Of a stretch of DNA of 44,081 bases, positions 22,720-31,459 are shown one piece after another. The DNA comes from CAYOOT01 sp964405665 (GTDB lineage Bacteria > Bdellovibrionota_C > UBA2361 > SZUA-149 > CAZDWZ01), in the NCBI GenBank assembly GCA_964405665.1, contig CAYOOT010000016.1, positions 1 to 44,081 of the forward strand, given 5' to 3'. The stretch's first letter is position 1. Each line of letters opens with the position of its first letter. Below the pieces are notes generated by a model that did no database searches, was not told where the DNA came from, and was given only the letters and a program-made list of their open reading frames with translations. The position numbers were made by a program, and so were the translations under genes.

Positions 22720-24084
22720 ATGTTATTTCAGCGCTTCATAAATTCTGACCGCAAAAAATCATCTCAAGCAGGATGGCGTTTTGAAAGCGGCAGCCCCAGT
22801 CTGCCCGAATCTTTTCGCACTCAGCCTATATCTTCCTCTGCTAGTTTTTGGCGAAAGCTTATGGCCTTTACAGGACCCGGATTTATGGTTGCTGTGGGTT
22901 ATATGGACCCGGGAAATTGGGCTACGGATTTAGCCGGTGGTTCTAAATACGGGTTCTCTTTGCTCTCGGTCATTTTGCTTTCTAATTTCATGGCGATGTT
23001 TCTTCAAGCCCTTGCTGTAAAACTAGGAATTGTCGGAGAACGTGATTTAGCACAAGCTTGTCGTGATCATTTTAATCGTCCGGTTTCATTTATTCTTTGG
23101 ATACTCTGCGAAATTGCGATAGCAGCATGTGATCTCGCTGAAATTATTGGCTCAGCAATCGCCTTAAATTTACTTTTTGGTTTGCCACTTATTTGGGGAG
23201 TGTGCATAACAGCACTGGATGTGTTGTTGATTCTTGTCCTTCAACATCGCGGATTCCGCACCTTGGAAATTTTAGTAATTTTTCTGGTATTCTTAATTGG
23301 TGGATGCTTTGCTGTAGAAATTATTCTTTCTCAACCAAGCTTAAGCGGAATTTTTTTGGGATTTATTCCAAAATTAGAAATTGTTACTGACCCTAATATG
23401 CTTTATATTGCAATTGGTATTTTGGGTGCGACTGTTATGCCGCATAACTTATACCTGCATTCATCAATCGTGCAGACCCGGCAATATGAATTAACTCCGG
23501 AAGGAAAGCGCACGGCAGTGCGCTTTGCCACGATTGATTCCAATCTGGCACTTCTTTTCGCCCTTTTTATCAATGCTGCAATATTAATTGTCGCTTCCGC
23601 AACATTTCATACCAGCGGACATCATGAAGTCGCTGAAATCGGAGATGCCTATCAACTGCTCTCCCCCCTTCTTGGAGTTACTGGAGCAAGTACAGTTTTT
23701 GCTTTTGCCTTGCTTGCTTCCGGACAGAATTCAACTTTAACTGGAACACTTGCCGGTCAAATTGTGATGGAAGGTTTTTTAGATATTCGGGTAAGGCCAT
23801 GGTTGAGACGCTTAATCACCAGATCGATTGCCATTATCCCCGCAATTATTGTCACCATATTATATGGAGAAAGTGGTGTTTCCAATTTGTTAATCCTTAG
23901 TCAAGTAGTTTTAAGTTTTCAACTTAGCTTTGCGGTGTTTCCGTTAGTGATGTTTACTTCCGATAAAGAAAAAATGGGTGAATTTGTAAACTCATTTTAT
24001 ACCAAATGCCTTGCTTGGATTATAGCGGTCTTCATTGCCGCGCTTAATCTCTGGTTATTATATCAGACTTGTTTTGCCGAATAA
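22720..24084 (+). CDS. mntH: Nramp-family manganese (divalent metal) transporter
   Basis: MntH is a proton-coupled importer of Mn(II) and other divalent metals in the inner membrane. The protein has 454 residues. Metal-coordinating motifs are present: DPGN in helix 1 (residues 63-66, DPGNWATDLAGGSKYGF) and MPH in helix 6 (about residue 240, TVMPHNLYLHSS). Eleven or so hydrophobic helices follow the Nramp pattern. The soluble N-terminus is about 40 residues, longer than in E. coli MntH. It starts after AAGGAAAGGATCT. It is divergent from mntR, with a palindrome between, so repression by Mn-MntR is likely. uspA follows 24 bases later. Confidence 0.95.
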   Translation: MLFQRFINSDRKKSSQAGWRFESGSPSLPESFRTQPISSSASFWRKLMAFTGPGFMVAVGYMDPGNWATDLAGGSKYGFSLLSVILLSNFMAMFLQALAVKLGIVGERDLAQACRDHFNRPVSFILWILCEIAIAACDLAEIIGSAIALNLLFGLPLIWGVCITALDVLLILVLQHRGFRTLEILVIFLVFLIGGCFAVEIILSQPSLSGIFLGFIPKLEIVTDPNMLYIAIGILGATVMPHNLYLHSSIVQTRQYELTPEGKRTAVRFATIDSNLALLFALFINAAILIVASATFHTSGHHEVAEIGDAYQLLSPLLGVTGASTVFAFALLASGQNSTLTGTLAGQIVMEGFLDIRVRPWLRRLITRSIAIIPAIIVTILYGESGVSNLLILSQVVLSFQLSFAVFPLVMFTSDKEKMGEFVNSFYTKCLAWIIAVFIAALNLWLLYQTCFAE

Positions 24085-24108
24085 TGGGATAAATGATAGG
24101 GGAAGATT

Positions 24109-24537
24109 ATGTATCGAAAAATTCTTATTCCACTAGAAAATAGTAAAGCTGATCAAACAATCCTGGAGCATGTTCAACTGCTGGCCAAGCTCACAGGAGC
24201 AAGTCTTTGTTTACTTCACGTTGCCGATGGCTGGGTGGCAAGAAACTATGAATCGTTTGGCTTGCGAGAAAGTGAAGAAATGAAAAAAGATAAAGCTTAT
24301 TTGGAAGAGATCGGTAGACAGCTTGTCTCCCAAGGATTTTTAGTGGAAGAAATTCTTGCTCTGGGGGATCCGGTTTCCGAAATTATTAAAGTTGCTGAAG
24401 AAAAAGGCGTCGATCTGATTGCCATGTCCACACACGGGCATAAGTTTTTAAGTGATTTTATTTATGGCAGTACTGCCGATAAAGTTCGACATAAAGTCAA
24501 TATTCCTGTACTAATGCTTAAAGCAAAGACCCTGTAA
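24109..24537 (+). CDS. Universal stress protein, UspA family
   Basis: This 142-residue single Usp domain protein starts MYRKILIPLENSKADQTILE and ends with the ATP-binding motif STHGHKFLSDFIYGSTADKV (G-2x-G-9x-G-S/T type pattern) and NIPVLMLK, placing it in the nucleotide-binding subgroup. Its role is stress survival, generally by an unknown mechanism. It follows mntH by 24 bases after an AGGGGAAG site and is probably in the same operon, which would tie its expression to manganese status. Confidence 0.92.
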   Translation: MYRKILIPLENSKADQTILEHVQLLAKLTGASLCLLHVADGWVARNYESFGLRESEEMKKDKAYLEEIGRQLVSQGFLVEEILALGDPVSEIIKVAEEKGVDLIAMSTHGHKFLSDFIYGSTADKVRHKVNIPVLMLKAKTL

Positions 24538-24568
24538 GAAAAGACAAAATAAGAAATTTGTTTAAGCA

Positions 24569-25462
24569 ATGATTCTTGAAAACGATAAATTAAAAATAAA
24601 TGTTTTACCCGAACTTGGTGCATGTTTGGCCCAATTTTCTTATAAGCATCATGGAAAGTTAATTGATATTTTTCGCCAGGCTGATTCCAATAACCCCAGT
24701 TTAAAAAATATTTCTTTTTTTATGATGGGTCCTTGGGTGGCAAGAATTCCTGAAAGAAAGTTTCTTTGGCAAGGAAAAGAAATAACCATTGAGCATCCGG
24801 CAGATCCCGAGAAAGCGATTCATGGTATTTTCAAACAACTGCCCTGGCAAATAGAAACGGAAGCTAAAGATCAAATCACTTTGATTTTAGATTTTAAAAA
24901 CTGGGATGGGGGTTATACTTTTGTCTCCGATTTTAAAGCTAAAGTAACATATGAAATTAAAAATTCTACTTTAAAGTTAAGTCTCAATTTAACAAATACC
25001 GGAAATAGCTCGATGCCTTTTGCCATGGGATCTCATCCGATGATTTTAAAAAGAAAAAGTAAAGCCTTTGTTCAATTTAATGCAGAAAAATGGTTTCCTC
25101 CCGATCCCGAGCTTTTGATTCCCAGAGGAGCAATGGAAAATATCCCTGCAGAATTAAATTGCCCTAGCTCCAAAGAAATGCCTGCCGATTGGGACCATTG
25201 CCTTGCTAATTGGCAAGGAGAGGCGGTGATTAGTTGGCCCGAAGAAGGTTTAAGCCTTACTTTGGGAAAAGAAGATTCATACTCCACGTTTCTCCAATGT
25301 TGGTCCGGCCAAGGGCGTGATGTATTTGCTTTGGAGCAACAAACAGCTCCGGCCAATGCTTTTAATTTATTAGCTCAAAAAATTAATGGTCATGGAGTGC
25401 AAATAATTAATCCGGGAGAAGAAATTACTGTTATCCATACTTTTACAATGAGCTCTGTATAA
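24569..25462 (+). CDS. Aldose 1-epimerase (galactose mutarotase)-like protein
   Basis: This 297-residue protein of the beta-supersandwich aldose-epimerase superfamily interconverts alpha and beta sugar anomers in known members. Seen are LPELGACLAQFSYKHHGK at the start, a first His in KAIHGIFKQLPW, the central His in AMGSHPM, and a C-terminal NPGEEITVIHTF, matching the superfamily layout. The sugar substrate cannot be told; remote homologues act on hexose-6-phosphates. It lies 31 bases after uspA on the same strand and ends ten bases before a convergent small gene. Confidence 0.82.
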   Translation: MILENDKLKINVLPELGACLAQFSYKHHGKLIDIFRQADSNNPSLKNISFFMMGPWVARIPERKFLWQGKEITIEHPADPEKAIHGIFKQLPWQIETEAKDQITLILDFKNWDGGYTFVSDFKAKVTYEIKNSTLKLSLNLTNTGNSSMPFAMGSHPMILKRKSKAFVQFNAEKWFPPDPELLIPRGAMENIPAELNCPSSKEMPADWDHCLANWQGEAVISWPEEGLSLTLGKEDSYSTFLQCWSGQGRDVFALEQQTAPANAFNLLAQKINGHGVQIINPGEEITVIHTFTMSSV

Positions 25463-25472
25463 ATATTATTTT

Positions 25473-25673
25473 TTAGCGTTGACGCTGATGTTGGGGGAAA
25501 TTTTCTCGATTGCTAATATTATAATCATCACCTCTTTTTCGTTGTATCAAAACTTGATTAGGTTTAATTTTATCCTTGTTTTCTTGTTCTAATCGTCCCT
25601 CACTTTTCCCCTTGGCAGTACTATTTTTTGTTTGAGATAAATTCATATTTTTACTTTTCTTGCTTTGAGACAT
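25473..25673 (-). CDS. Small basic hydrophilic protein
   Basis: This 66-residue protein is very rich in Lys, Ser, Asn and Gln, with no hydrophobic segment (for example MSQSKKSKNMNLSQTKNS). It is likely disordered. AAGGGG precedes the ATG at good distance. A 10-bp inverted repeat lies just upstream (25681-25724). The family is not recognised; the composition recalls small DNA-associated or stress-induced proteins, but that is only a resemblance. Confidence 0.5.
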   Translation of the reverse strand: MSQSKKSKNMNLSQTKNSTAKGKSEGRLEQENKDKIKPNQVLIQRKRGDDYNISNRENFPQHQRQR

Positions 25674-25680
25674 AAGGCCC

Positions 25681-25724
25681 CTTAGATTATTAACTGCTAA
25701 TTTTTAATAAAAAGATAATCTAAG
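25681..25724. promoter_or_regulatory. Inverted repeat upstream of the small basic gene
   Basis: CTTAGATTAT (25681-25690) and ATAATCTAAG (25715-25724) are a perfect 10-bp inverted repeat with a 24-base spacer. It lies eight bases before the start codon of 25473-25673, so it could be an operator or a leader hairpin. Confidence 0.55.
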
Positions 25725-25829
25725 TATTATGAATTTATGTTTTGAGAAACTGATCGTGATCATATTGTTGTCTTAAAAAATAAAAAGTTTTGGGTATTTA
25801 AGATATTAGCTCTTTAAATTTATTGAGCA

Positions 25830-28800
25830 TTACAATAAATTAACTTTCGTTCGAAGTTTTTCTAATAATCTCAGTTTATCCAAAGAATCAAGTTCGTAAT
25901 GAAGTAGCAATTCTGCAAACTGATCAATCACTTCTTTTTTGTCTTTATTTTGCCATAACGGGCCAATTTCAATTTTTTGAATCAGATCATCAAGAACTCT
26001 AGTTAGAGCTACATTATTCATTGCCACTAGTCCTAAAATTTCTTTTCCTTGATCAATTTTTTTATTTAAAAATGATTGTACAGCCTTATCCCGGATTGCG
26101 GGATAAATAAATTCTAGATCTTCATTTAATCCTTTTAGTACTTGAATTAAACTTCCTGAAGCCAAAAACTTATTTTCATTTCTTAGATCGTAATCAAGAA
26201 TTAGATAAAATAAGTGATTTAGACTTTTTTGAATATGATCTTTAGGAAGAGAAAGTTCCAATAGCATTCGAGTTAATAAATTTTTAAAGGTATTAACCAA
26301 ATTTGATTTCTTTAATATTGGTGCTTCTAATAATTGACTGATAGTTTCAAACAAATAATTATCGATATTATGGATCAAGGAATCTTTGCGTTTTACATTT
26401 ACTTTTTCTTGAATCATTTTGGAGAATATTTCTTGTTTTTCCTCAGCCGTTAAATTTCCATACTGCATAAAATGAGAGATGTAAGCATACCTAATCTCCG
26501 GATCGAGGTCTTTAGTCTCTGGACTAATACCAAAAAAATGTTCTAGCTGAAGTCGGTATATTTGCTTATTAAATTCAAGGGAAGGTGAATAATCTTTGTT
26601 TACTTCTAAAAGTTTATTGTGAAATTTTTTAGCCAATTTTAAATAATAAGTTGTATTTAAAGAAGGTTTGCCTTCAATATTCATCAGCTTAGTTGATAGG
26701 TTCCTCCGGTAATCATTTGGTTTTAAGCAATAGATCAAGGCAATCTCAAATGCTTCCTCTATTATATCTTGATCATTTATTAAACTTAAAAATAAATTTA
26801 AATGTTCTTCAGAAATTGCATCCCTGATTATTGCTTGAGAAAGAACGGATAGCGCTTTTCCTCGATATTGAGGAAGCAATGATTGAAAAGTAGTTTGACA
26901 AAACTCCATTACCTGTTGTTGCTCTGATAAAGCATAAGAACTTAATCCCTCCCTCATAGTTCTTAGTAAAGAAGTTAAAGGATGGGAGAAAGAAGCTTGT
27001 AAATTACCCTGTTGGTCATATTCCGAATCCAAATCGAAATTTGTTATATTTAAAGCCTCAAGCATATAATTGCGCAGATCTTGCTGTGATTTCAGACGGG
27101 TAATTAATGGAGATTCTTGCATATCATTAAAATCAACTCTATCTAGATCGCTCATCACTGCTTGGGGAGAAAAAACATTTTCTAATAAGTTGTTCAGTAA
27201 AAAACAAAATCTTTGTCGTTTTGCTGAAAGAACAATTTCTTGTTCTTGTTGTTGATCCATTATTTTAGAATCATCTGTTTCTGCTAAACAATAATAAATA
27301 TCTTGCACCAATTCTTCAATTTCCTGCCAGCTCATGTACCGCTTAAAAATACGTGCAGTCTGTGTTAAGGCAACTGTAATGTCTTCTTGTCGTGTGGAAG
27401 TATTACAGACAGCATTCCAAGCATTAGTTCCCGGTCGCAATGCATTGATCAGTTCTCCAAGTTTAGGTATTCTCAATTGAATACCTTTGGCAATCAGCTC
27501 TCCCCTCAATCCTCGAAGTTGATCTACAATATTTAAATTATTTATTGATTGATAAGGATTTTCTCTTGCATTTTCTCTTAAAATTGACTCACAGTAATTA
27601 CGAAATACTACACTAAGAATGTTTTCTATAATTGTCTGCCCATTATTTTTTCCACTTGCACCAACAATATTTTTCCTTACTTGGGGATTCCAAATTTTTG
27701 TAATTAAGAATTCCGCTTCAGGAAATTTATCATATTGGAGCAGTAATGTTGCAATTTCAGTAAATTGGTACTGGTATGGGGAAAGAGCCAAATTACCATA
27801 ACAACTGGTATAGGCATCTAGCAGTTGGAATACGTTCATCCCTCTATTAATATTTCCATTTCTTAAACTTTTTAAACATTCATCAAGTAAATTTCCACAG
27901 AAGTCAGTTAGATATTGGGTATTATTCAGATTTAAAGGTTTACCCATTAAATCCGCTAAAGAGTAATGTAATTCTGCATTATCGGCTGCTTTCTTAGTTA
28001 CTTTTATAAATAATGAATCTAAATGAGGAATATTTCTTACTGCAGTTCTAATCTCTAAACGCATTTCCGGATGACTTTTAAAAATTTGCTGTAAATTTTT
28101 AATTTCTGCCAAAAATACTTTTTCTTGATCTGTACTGAAATATTTTAAATTCTTTTCCAAAGTCAAAGCAAAAATTTTAAGAAACTCTTCTTTATCTCTA
28201 CCCCTTGCGCTTTGTTGCAGTTGGACATGTAATTCTTTTATTTCAGCTATTCTTTTTGTTAAGAATTTTTCTTTTAGGGAATTAAGGATAATACTATCGT
28301 CAAAATGCGATAATGTTGAGCGCAAAAAACCAGGTTTTTTTTGAGCTATAATTTCAGTTTCATCAGAGGCAACATCCGTCGTCCGCTCAATCTTATTAAG
28401 AACTTTAGTATCGCCTAAATCATAGGCAGCGGTTCCTAATTTTAATCCATAACCTGCAGTGCGAGCTAATTTTGCTACAACGCTGATATCCGTATTTCCT
28501 GCTTCAATTCGACTATATTCAGCAGAGGCATCCACCAAATCATCCCCTCCATCGGACACATCAGCAAATTTTCTCCACATCTGATTTCTCACTACCCCCT
28601 TCATCAAGCCCATGAAGATTCCACTGCTGAGCGCACCTGATAACGCATCACTAAATAATACCCTAAATCTAAATCCTCCCTTTGCTTCATCCTCCACCCT
28701 CATTAACTGCTCCCCTAAAGCCCCGGTAGCACCCATTCCTAGCGAGGGAATCATTACCTGTAATGCTTTCTGACTGCGCACCGCCATCGGAAGTGGAGTT

Positions 28801-29477
28801 CTTAGTTTGCCCACTGTAAGAAAACTTAAGCCAATAAAGCAAAGTAGATTTAAACTATCTCTTACTGTGCTGGGGTTTTCTTCTACCTCTTTTAAATACT
28901 TGGCGTAATTAATCTCTTTTTTAAAGATGTTCCGATCGATCTCTTCAATTCCTGTAGTAAGCACTCCCAGAGTTGTATTTAAAACTAAGGTTGTGGGATA
29001 GGTAATGATCCCAAAACCCAGCTTGATTGAACCAAAGAGATAACCCCCGATGCTATCGCTATCGAGCAATGGTTTTCCTCCACTAAGAATTGATCCGCTG
29101 GGGCAAACTTGATCGAAGAATTCTTGGATCTTATGGATTTGCCTTACTTGATGGTCTCTTACTTTATTACTTACCAAGCCCCCAGCTAATGTATAAAAAC
29201 TTAATCCCAACAAACTTATAGTCTCTACAGTATGACAACTTAGAATTACAGCCTGCTGCCAAGTTCTTTCTTTTAGTCTACCCAATACTCCCAAATCTTC
29301 TTGTCTTTTTCTTTCTTGATGGGAAATAATTTCTTGATAGTTTCTTAGCTGTTCTCTTTTTTCAATAGCTTCTGGTAACCTTAGATGACCTTCTGCTTTT
29401 TGACTTTCTGACAATGGCAGATAAACCTCTAGGGGTTTACCTTGAGTGTTTGCCGAGATCCCTTTTAAAACTGCCAT
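25830..29477 (-). CDS. Large orphan protein, 1215 residues, predicted membrane segments near N-terminus
   Basis: I recognise no family. The first 75 residues are polar, with helical runs such as EAIEKREQLRNYQEIISHQE. Hydrophobic stretches occur at about 77-102, 145-177, 206-222 and 270-296 (GALSSGIFMGLMKGVV). The remaining 900 residues are soluble-looking, with repeated Leu-rich helices reminiscent of alpha-solenoids, and no catalytic motif stands out. There is no signal peptide. Size, orphan status, an internal membrane region and a T3SS in the same window make a secreted effector conceivable; that is inference only. It stands alone, with noncoding DNA on both sides (25674-25829 and 29478-29596). 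Confidence 0.75.
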   Translation of the reverse strand: MAVLKGISANTQGKPLEVYLPLSESQKAEGHLRLPEAIEKREQLRNYQEIISHQERKRQEDLGVLGRLKERTWQQAVILSCHTVETISLLGLSFYTLAGGLVSNKVRDHQVRQIHKIQEFFDQVCPSGSILSGGKPLLDSDSIGGYLFGSIKLGFGIITYPTTLVLNTTLGVLTTGIEEIDRNIFKKEINYAKYLKEVEENPSTVRDSLNLLCFIGLSFLTVGKLRTPLPMAVRSQKALQVMIPSLGMGATGALGEQLMRVEDEAKGGFRFRVLFSDALSGALSSGIFMGLMKGVVRNQMWRKFADVSDGGDDLVDASAEYSRIEAGNTDISVVAKLARTAGYGLKLGTAAYDLGDTKVLNKIERTTDVASDETEIIAQKKPGFLRSTLSHFDDSIILNSLKEKFLTKRIAEIKELHVQLQQSARGRDKEEFLKIFALTLEKNLKYFSTDQEKVFLAEIKNLQQIFKSHPEMRLEIRTAVRNIPHLDSLFIKVTKKAADNAELHYSLADLMGKPLNLNNTQYLTDFCGNLLDECLKSLRNGNINRGMNVFQLLDAYTSCYGNLALSPYQYQFTEIATLLLQYDKFPEAEFLITKIWNPQVRKNIVGASGKNNGQTIIENILSVVFRNYCESILRENARENPYQSINNLNIVDQLRGLRGELIAKGIQLRIPKLGELINALRPGTNAWNAVCNTSTRQEDITVALTQTARIFKRYMSWQEIEELVQDIYYCLAETDDSKIMDQQQEQEIVLSAKRQRFCFLLNNLLENVFSPQAVMSDLDRVDFNDMQESPLITRLKSQQDLRNYMLEALNITNFDLDSEYDQQGNLQASFSHPLTSLLRTMREGLSSYALSEQQQVMEFCQTTFQSLLPQYRGKALSVLSQAIIRDAISEEHLNLFLSLINDQDIIEEAFEIALIYCLKPNDYRRNLSTKLMNIEGKPSLNTTYYLKLAKKFHNKLLEVNKDYSPSLEFNKQIYRLQLEHFFGISPETKDLDPEIRYAYISHFMQYGNLTAEEKQEIFSKMIQEKVNVKRKDSLIHNIDNYLFETISQLLEAPILKKSNLVNTFKNLLTRMLLELSLPKDHIQKSLNHLFYLILDYDLRNENKFLASGSLIQVLKGLNEDLEFIYPAIRDKAVQSFLNKKIDQGKEILGLVAMNNVALTRVLDDLIQKIEIGPLWQNKDKKEVIDQFAELLLHYELDSLDKLRLLEKLRTKVNLL

Positions 29478-29596
29478 CTAATTTTAATCTAAATCATTGA
29501 TATAACAGGGATATTATGCAGAGAAGAAGAACATCGGTTACTTAAAAAGTTGGCAATGTTTAGAAATTATAAGTAACTGTAATTTCGATACTTCTT

Positions 29597-29779
29597 TTAG
29601 CAAAAATGCTGCTTTTTAGGACTTAGAGAGACAATCTCAGCTAATAAATTTCCTTTGAAATCAAAAGTTGCCCTTTCTCCCTGATACTCAACATCAAAGT
29701 GTGGAGGATTATGATCGTTATAAAACATTCTAATTATTATTCCAAAAAATGAAGAAATTATGGGAATTCTTTTATTTGA
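29597..29779 (-). pseudogene. Decayed DUF4160 gene
   Basis: The reverse strand encodes the DUF4160 core: ISSFFGIIIRMFYNDHNPPH, then FDVEYQGERATFDFKGNLL. There is no ATG at the N-terminus; the frame opens from a stop at about 29780, and the only ATG is at 29728, inside the domain. The C-terminal half with its usual tryptophan-rich helix is missing, and the frame stops at 29597. The conserved second His of PPHFH is Asp. DUF4160 proteins usually pair with DUF2442 in toxin-antitoxin-like modules; no partner is visible nearby. Hence a degraded remnant is more likely than a functional 43-residue gene. Confidence 0.72.
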
Positions 29780-29967
29780 TTAAGGGACATTAGATAGTAG
29801 ATCTATTCGCTTAAAAATGGATTGTTGCTCATTACAAAGAGAATCTAAATTAGACTCTTTAAGAGGCAATAGGAAAATGGGAGTTATATTATCGTATTAA
29901 AAAATAAAAAGTTTCCTTAAAAAGATAAAAAATCTTTTTTTTATCTTCACTTTATGTCATTGAGAGT
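29780..29967. other. AT-rich noncoding gap downstream of bioC
   Basis: No gene is seen here. It includes an imperfect hairpin AAAGAG...CTCTTT (about 29837-29861) and an AAAAAGAT/ATCTTTTT region near 29920-29942 that could help terminate the minus-strand bio operon. Confidence 0.4.
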
Positions 29968-30759
29968 TTATTTTTGGTTCCTCAACTCACACATCCCCAC
30001 CTGATAACTAGCATAAACCTTGCCTGAATCATCCCGATAGCGCCGATCATATTCAGCAATCAAAGTTTTAATTTGCTCTGAGTTTAGTTTGGATCCGGCA
30101 TTCTCTTTATTGGAACTGGTCACCCCCAAGGCTTTAAGGTGAGATAAAAACGAAGTTGCATCTTGATGATCTTCCAGAAAAATATCTTCTTTTTTCCAAA
30201 GATATTTAAGATCATTTTTAATGAAAACTTGATCTAATGTTTCCCAAGTGGGTAAGTCCACTGGATTAGCCACTTCTGGAAAAAGTTCTTTTTGCAAGTC
30301 TCTAAGTTCTTTTAAGGTTCCTTCCAGCATCGTGGCTATTAAAATACTGCCATTTGGAGCTAAGAGCTCTTTCCAGTAGCTAATAGTATTTTCTAAAGGA
30401 ATCATCCATTGCAAAGAACTACTGCAGGCGATTAAATCAAATTTTTGCGGGAGTATTAAAGTTGAGGCATCGGCAATAAGAGTATTAAGATTTTGATATT
30501 CGGATTTTAATCTTGATTCTAAAGTTTCAATCATTGCGCTGGAAATATCGGAAGCAAGAACATTGGCAGAAGGAAATTTTTGCAATAAAAGTTCAGTTAA
30601 ATAACCGGTGCCACAACCCAAATCAATAATTTTTTTGAATTCCCTGCCTACACTTAAATTATCAATTAACTTTTGACAGATTATTTTTTGCGTGTTTGCT
30701 AATTGATGATAATTTTTTGCTGCCGAGTCAAAATTAATAACTATTGATTTATTAATCAT
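29968..30759 (-). CDS. bioC: Malonyl-ACP O-methyltransferase (biotin synthesis)
   Basis: BioC methylates malonyl-ACP so that fatty-acid enzymes can build the pimeloyl chain of biotin. The protein has 263 residues. SAM-binding motif I is KIIDLGCGTGYLTELLLQKF, then VLASDISSAMIETL and the BioC-like FDLIACSSSLQWM with SLQW, a hallmark of this enzyme. A C-terminal lid region ends in YQVGMCELR. Its start overlaps the bioH stop by eight bases. The order bioF-bioH-bioC supports the assignment over a generic methyltransferase. Confidence 0.9.
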   Translation of the reverse strand: MINKSIVINFDSAAKNYHQLANTQKIICQKLIDNLSVGREFKKIIDLGCGTGYLTELLLQKFPSANVLASDISSAMIETLESRLKSEYQNLNTLIADASTLILPQKFDLIACSSSLQWMIPLENTISYWKELLAPNGSILIATMLEGTLKELRDLQKELFPEVANPVDLPTWETLDQVFIKNDLKYLWKKEDIFLEDHQDATSFLSHLKALGVTSSNKENAGSKLNSEQIKTLIAEYDRRYRDDSGKVYASYQVGMCELRNQK

Positions 30760-31453
30760 AAAGAATTTTATTAATAATTTCTTTTAACTCCAGACTATCA
30801 TACATCGCATGATTATCTGAATCTATTAGATAGATTTGTTTATCTTGATATCCGGGAAATAACAAACTGGCAGATTGGGGATTAATAATTTGGTCTTCTT
30901 GGGAGTGAAAAATGTGAATTGGGAAATCAATTTTATATTCTAAGTCCCTAAGATCAATATTTAAAAAGTAATCCAAACCGTAGATTAAGTTATCTAGCGG
31001 AAATTGTGTCGCTGTTTTTAGCTTCGAAGAGATAAAATCTTCGTTTTTGCTCTTATAAACTAGAGAAATAAAGTTTTTTAAAGTTTGATTAAAATCTTTT
31101 TTTAATCCCTGTTTCATTGAGCGCAATACAGAAACTTCCACCCCGAAAGGCTGATCTTCTTTTTTAACAAAACAACTGCTGCTATTGATCAGAACTAACT
31201 TAGATATTAAATGGGGATTCATTGCTGCTATCTCTTGGGCAATCATTCCTCCTAGGGACCAAGCAACAATAATCGATTGTTCCTCAATCTTTTTAGAAAT
31301 TTCTTCAGCATAAAAGGAAGGGGATTTATGGCTGCGATTCTCATAATATGAGCAAGGTGCAAATTTTTTAAGATTGGCTTTTTCTTTCCATAGCCAATCA
31401 AATGAATTTTCTGCTTCTGCCCAACCTGAAATATAGACAATATTATTTTGCAC
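30752..31453 (-). CDS. bioH: Pimeloyl-ACP methyl ester esterase (BioH-type alpha/beta hydrolase)
   Basis: This enzyme removes the methyl group from pimeloyl-ACP methyl ester, ending chain assembly for biotin. It has 233 residues and an alpha/beta-hydrolase fold: IVYISGWAEAENSFDWLW, nucleophile Ser in AWSLGGMIAQ, acid Asp in FHSQEDQI and His in SDNHAMYDS. Position between bioF and bioC supports it. BioH, BioG, BioJ and BioK are analogous esterases; length and GWSxGG-like elbow favour BioH or BioG, and I cannot fully separate them. It begins six bases after bioF. Confidence 0.82.
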   Translation of the reverse strand: MQNNIVYISGWAEAENSFDWLWKEKANLKKFAPCSYYENRSHKSPSFYAEEISKKIEEQSIIVAWSLGGMIAQEIAAMNPHLISKLVLINSSSCFVKKEDQPFGVEVSVLRSMKQGLKKDFNQTLKNFISLVYKSKNEDFISSKLKTATQFPLDNLIYGLDYFLNIDLRDLEYKIDFPIHIFHSQEDQIINPQSASLLFPGYQDKQIYLIDSDNHAMYDSLELKEIINKILYD

Positions 31454-31459
31454 TTACCC

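Noticed and set aside
25072..25356. A 94-codon minus-strand frame in the aldose-epimerase gene
   Set aside because: It is a shadow of the plus-strand gene with no ribosome binding site and no domain.
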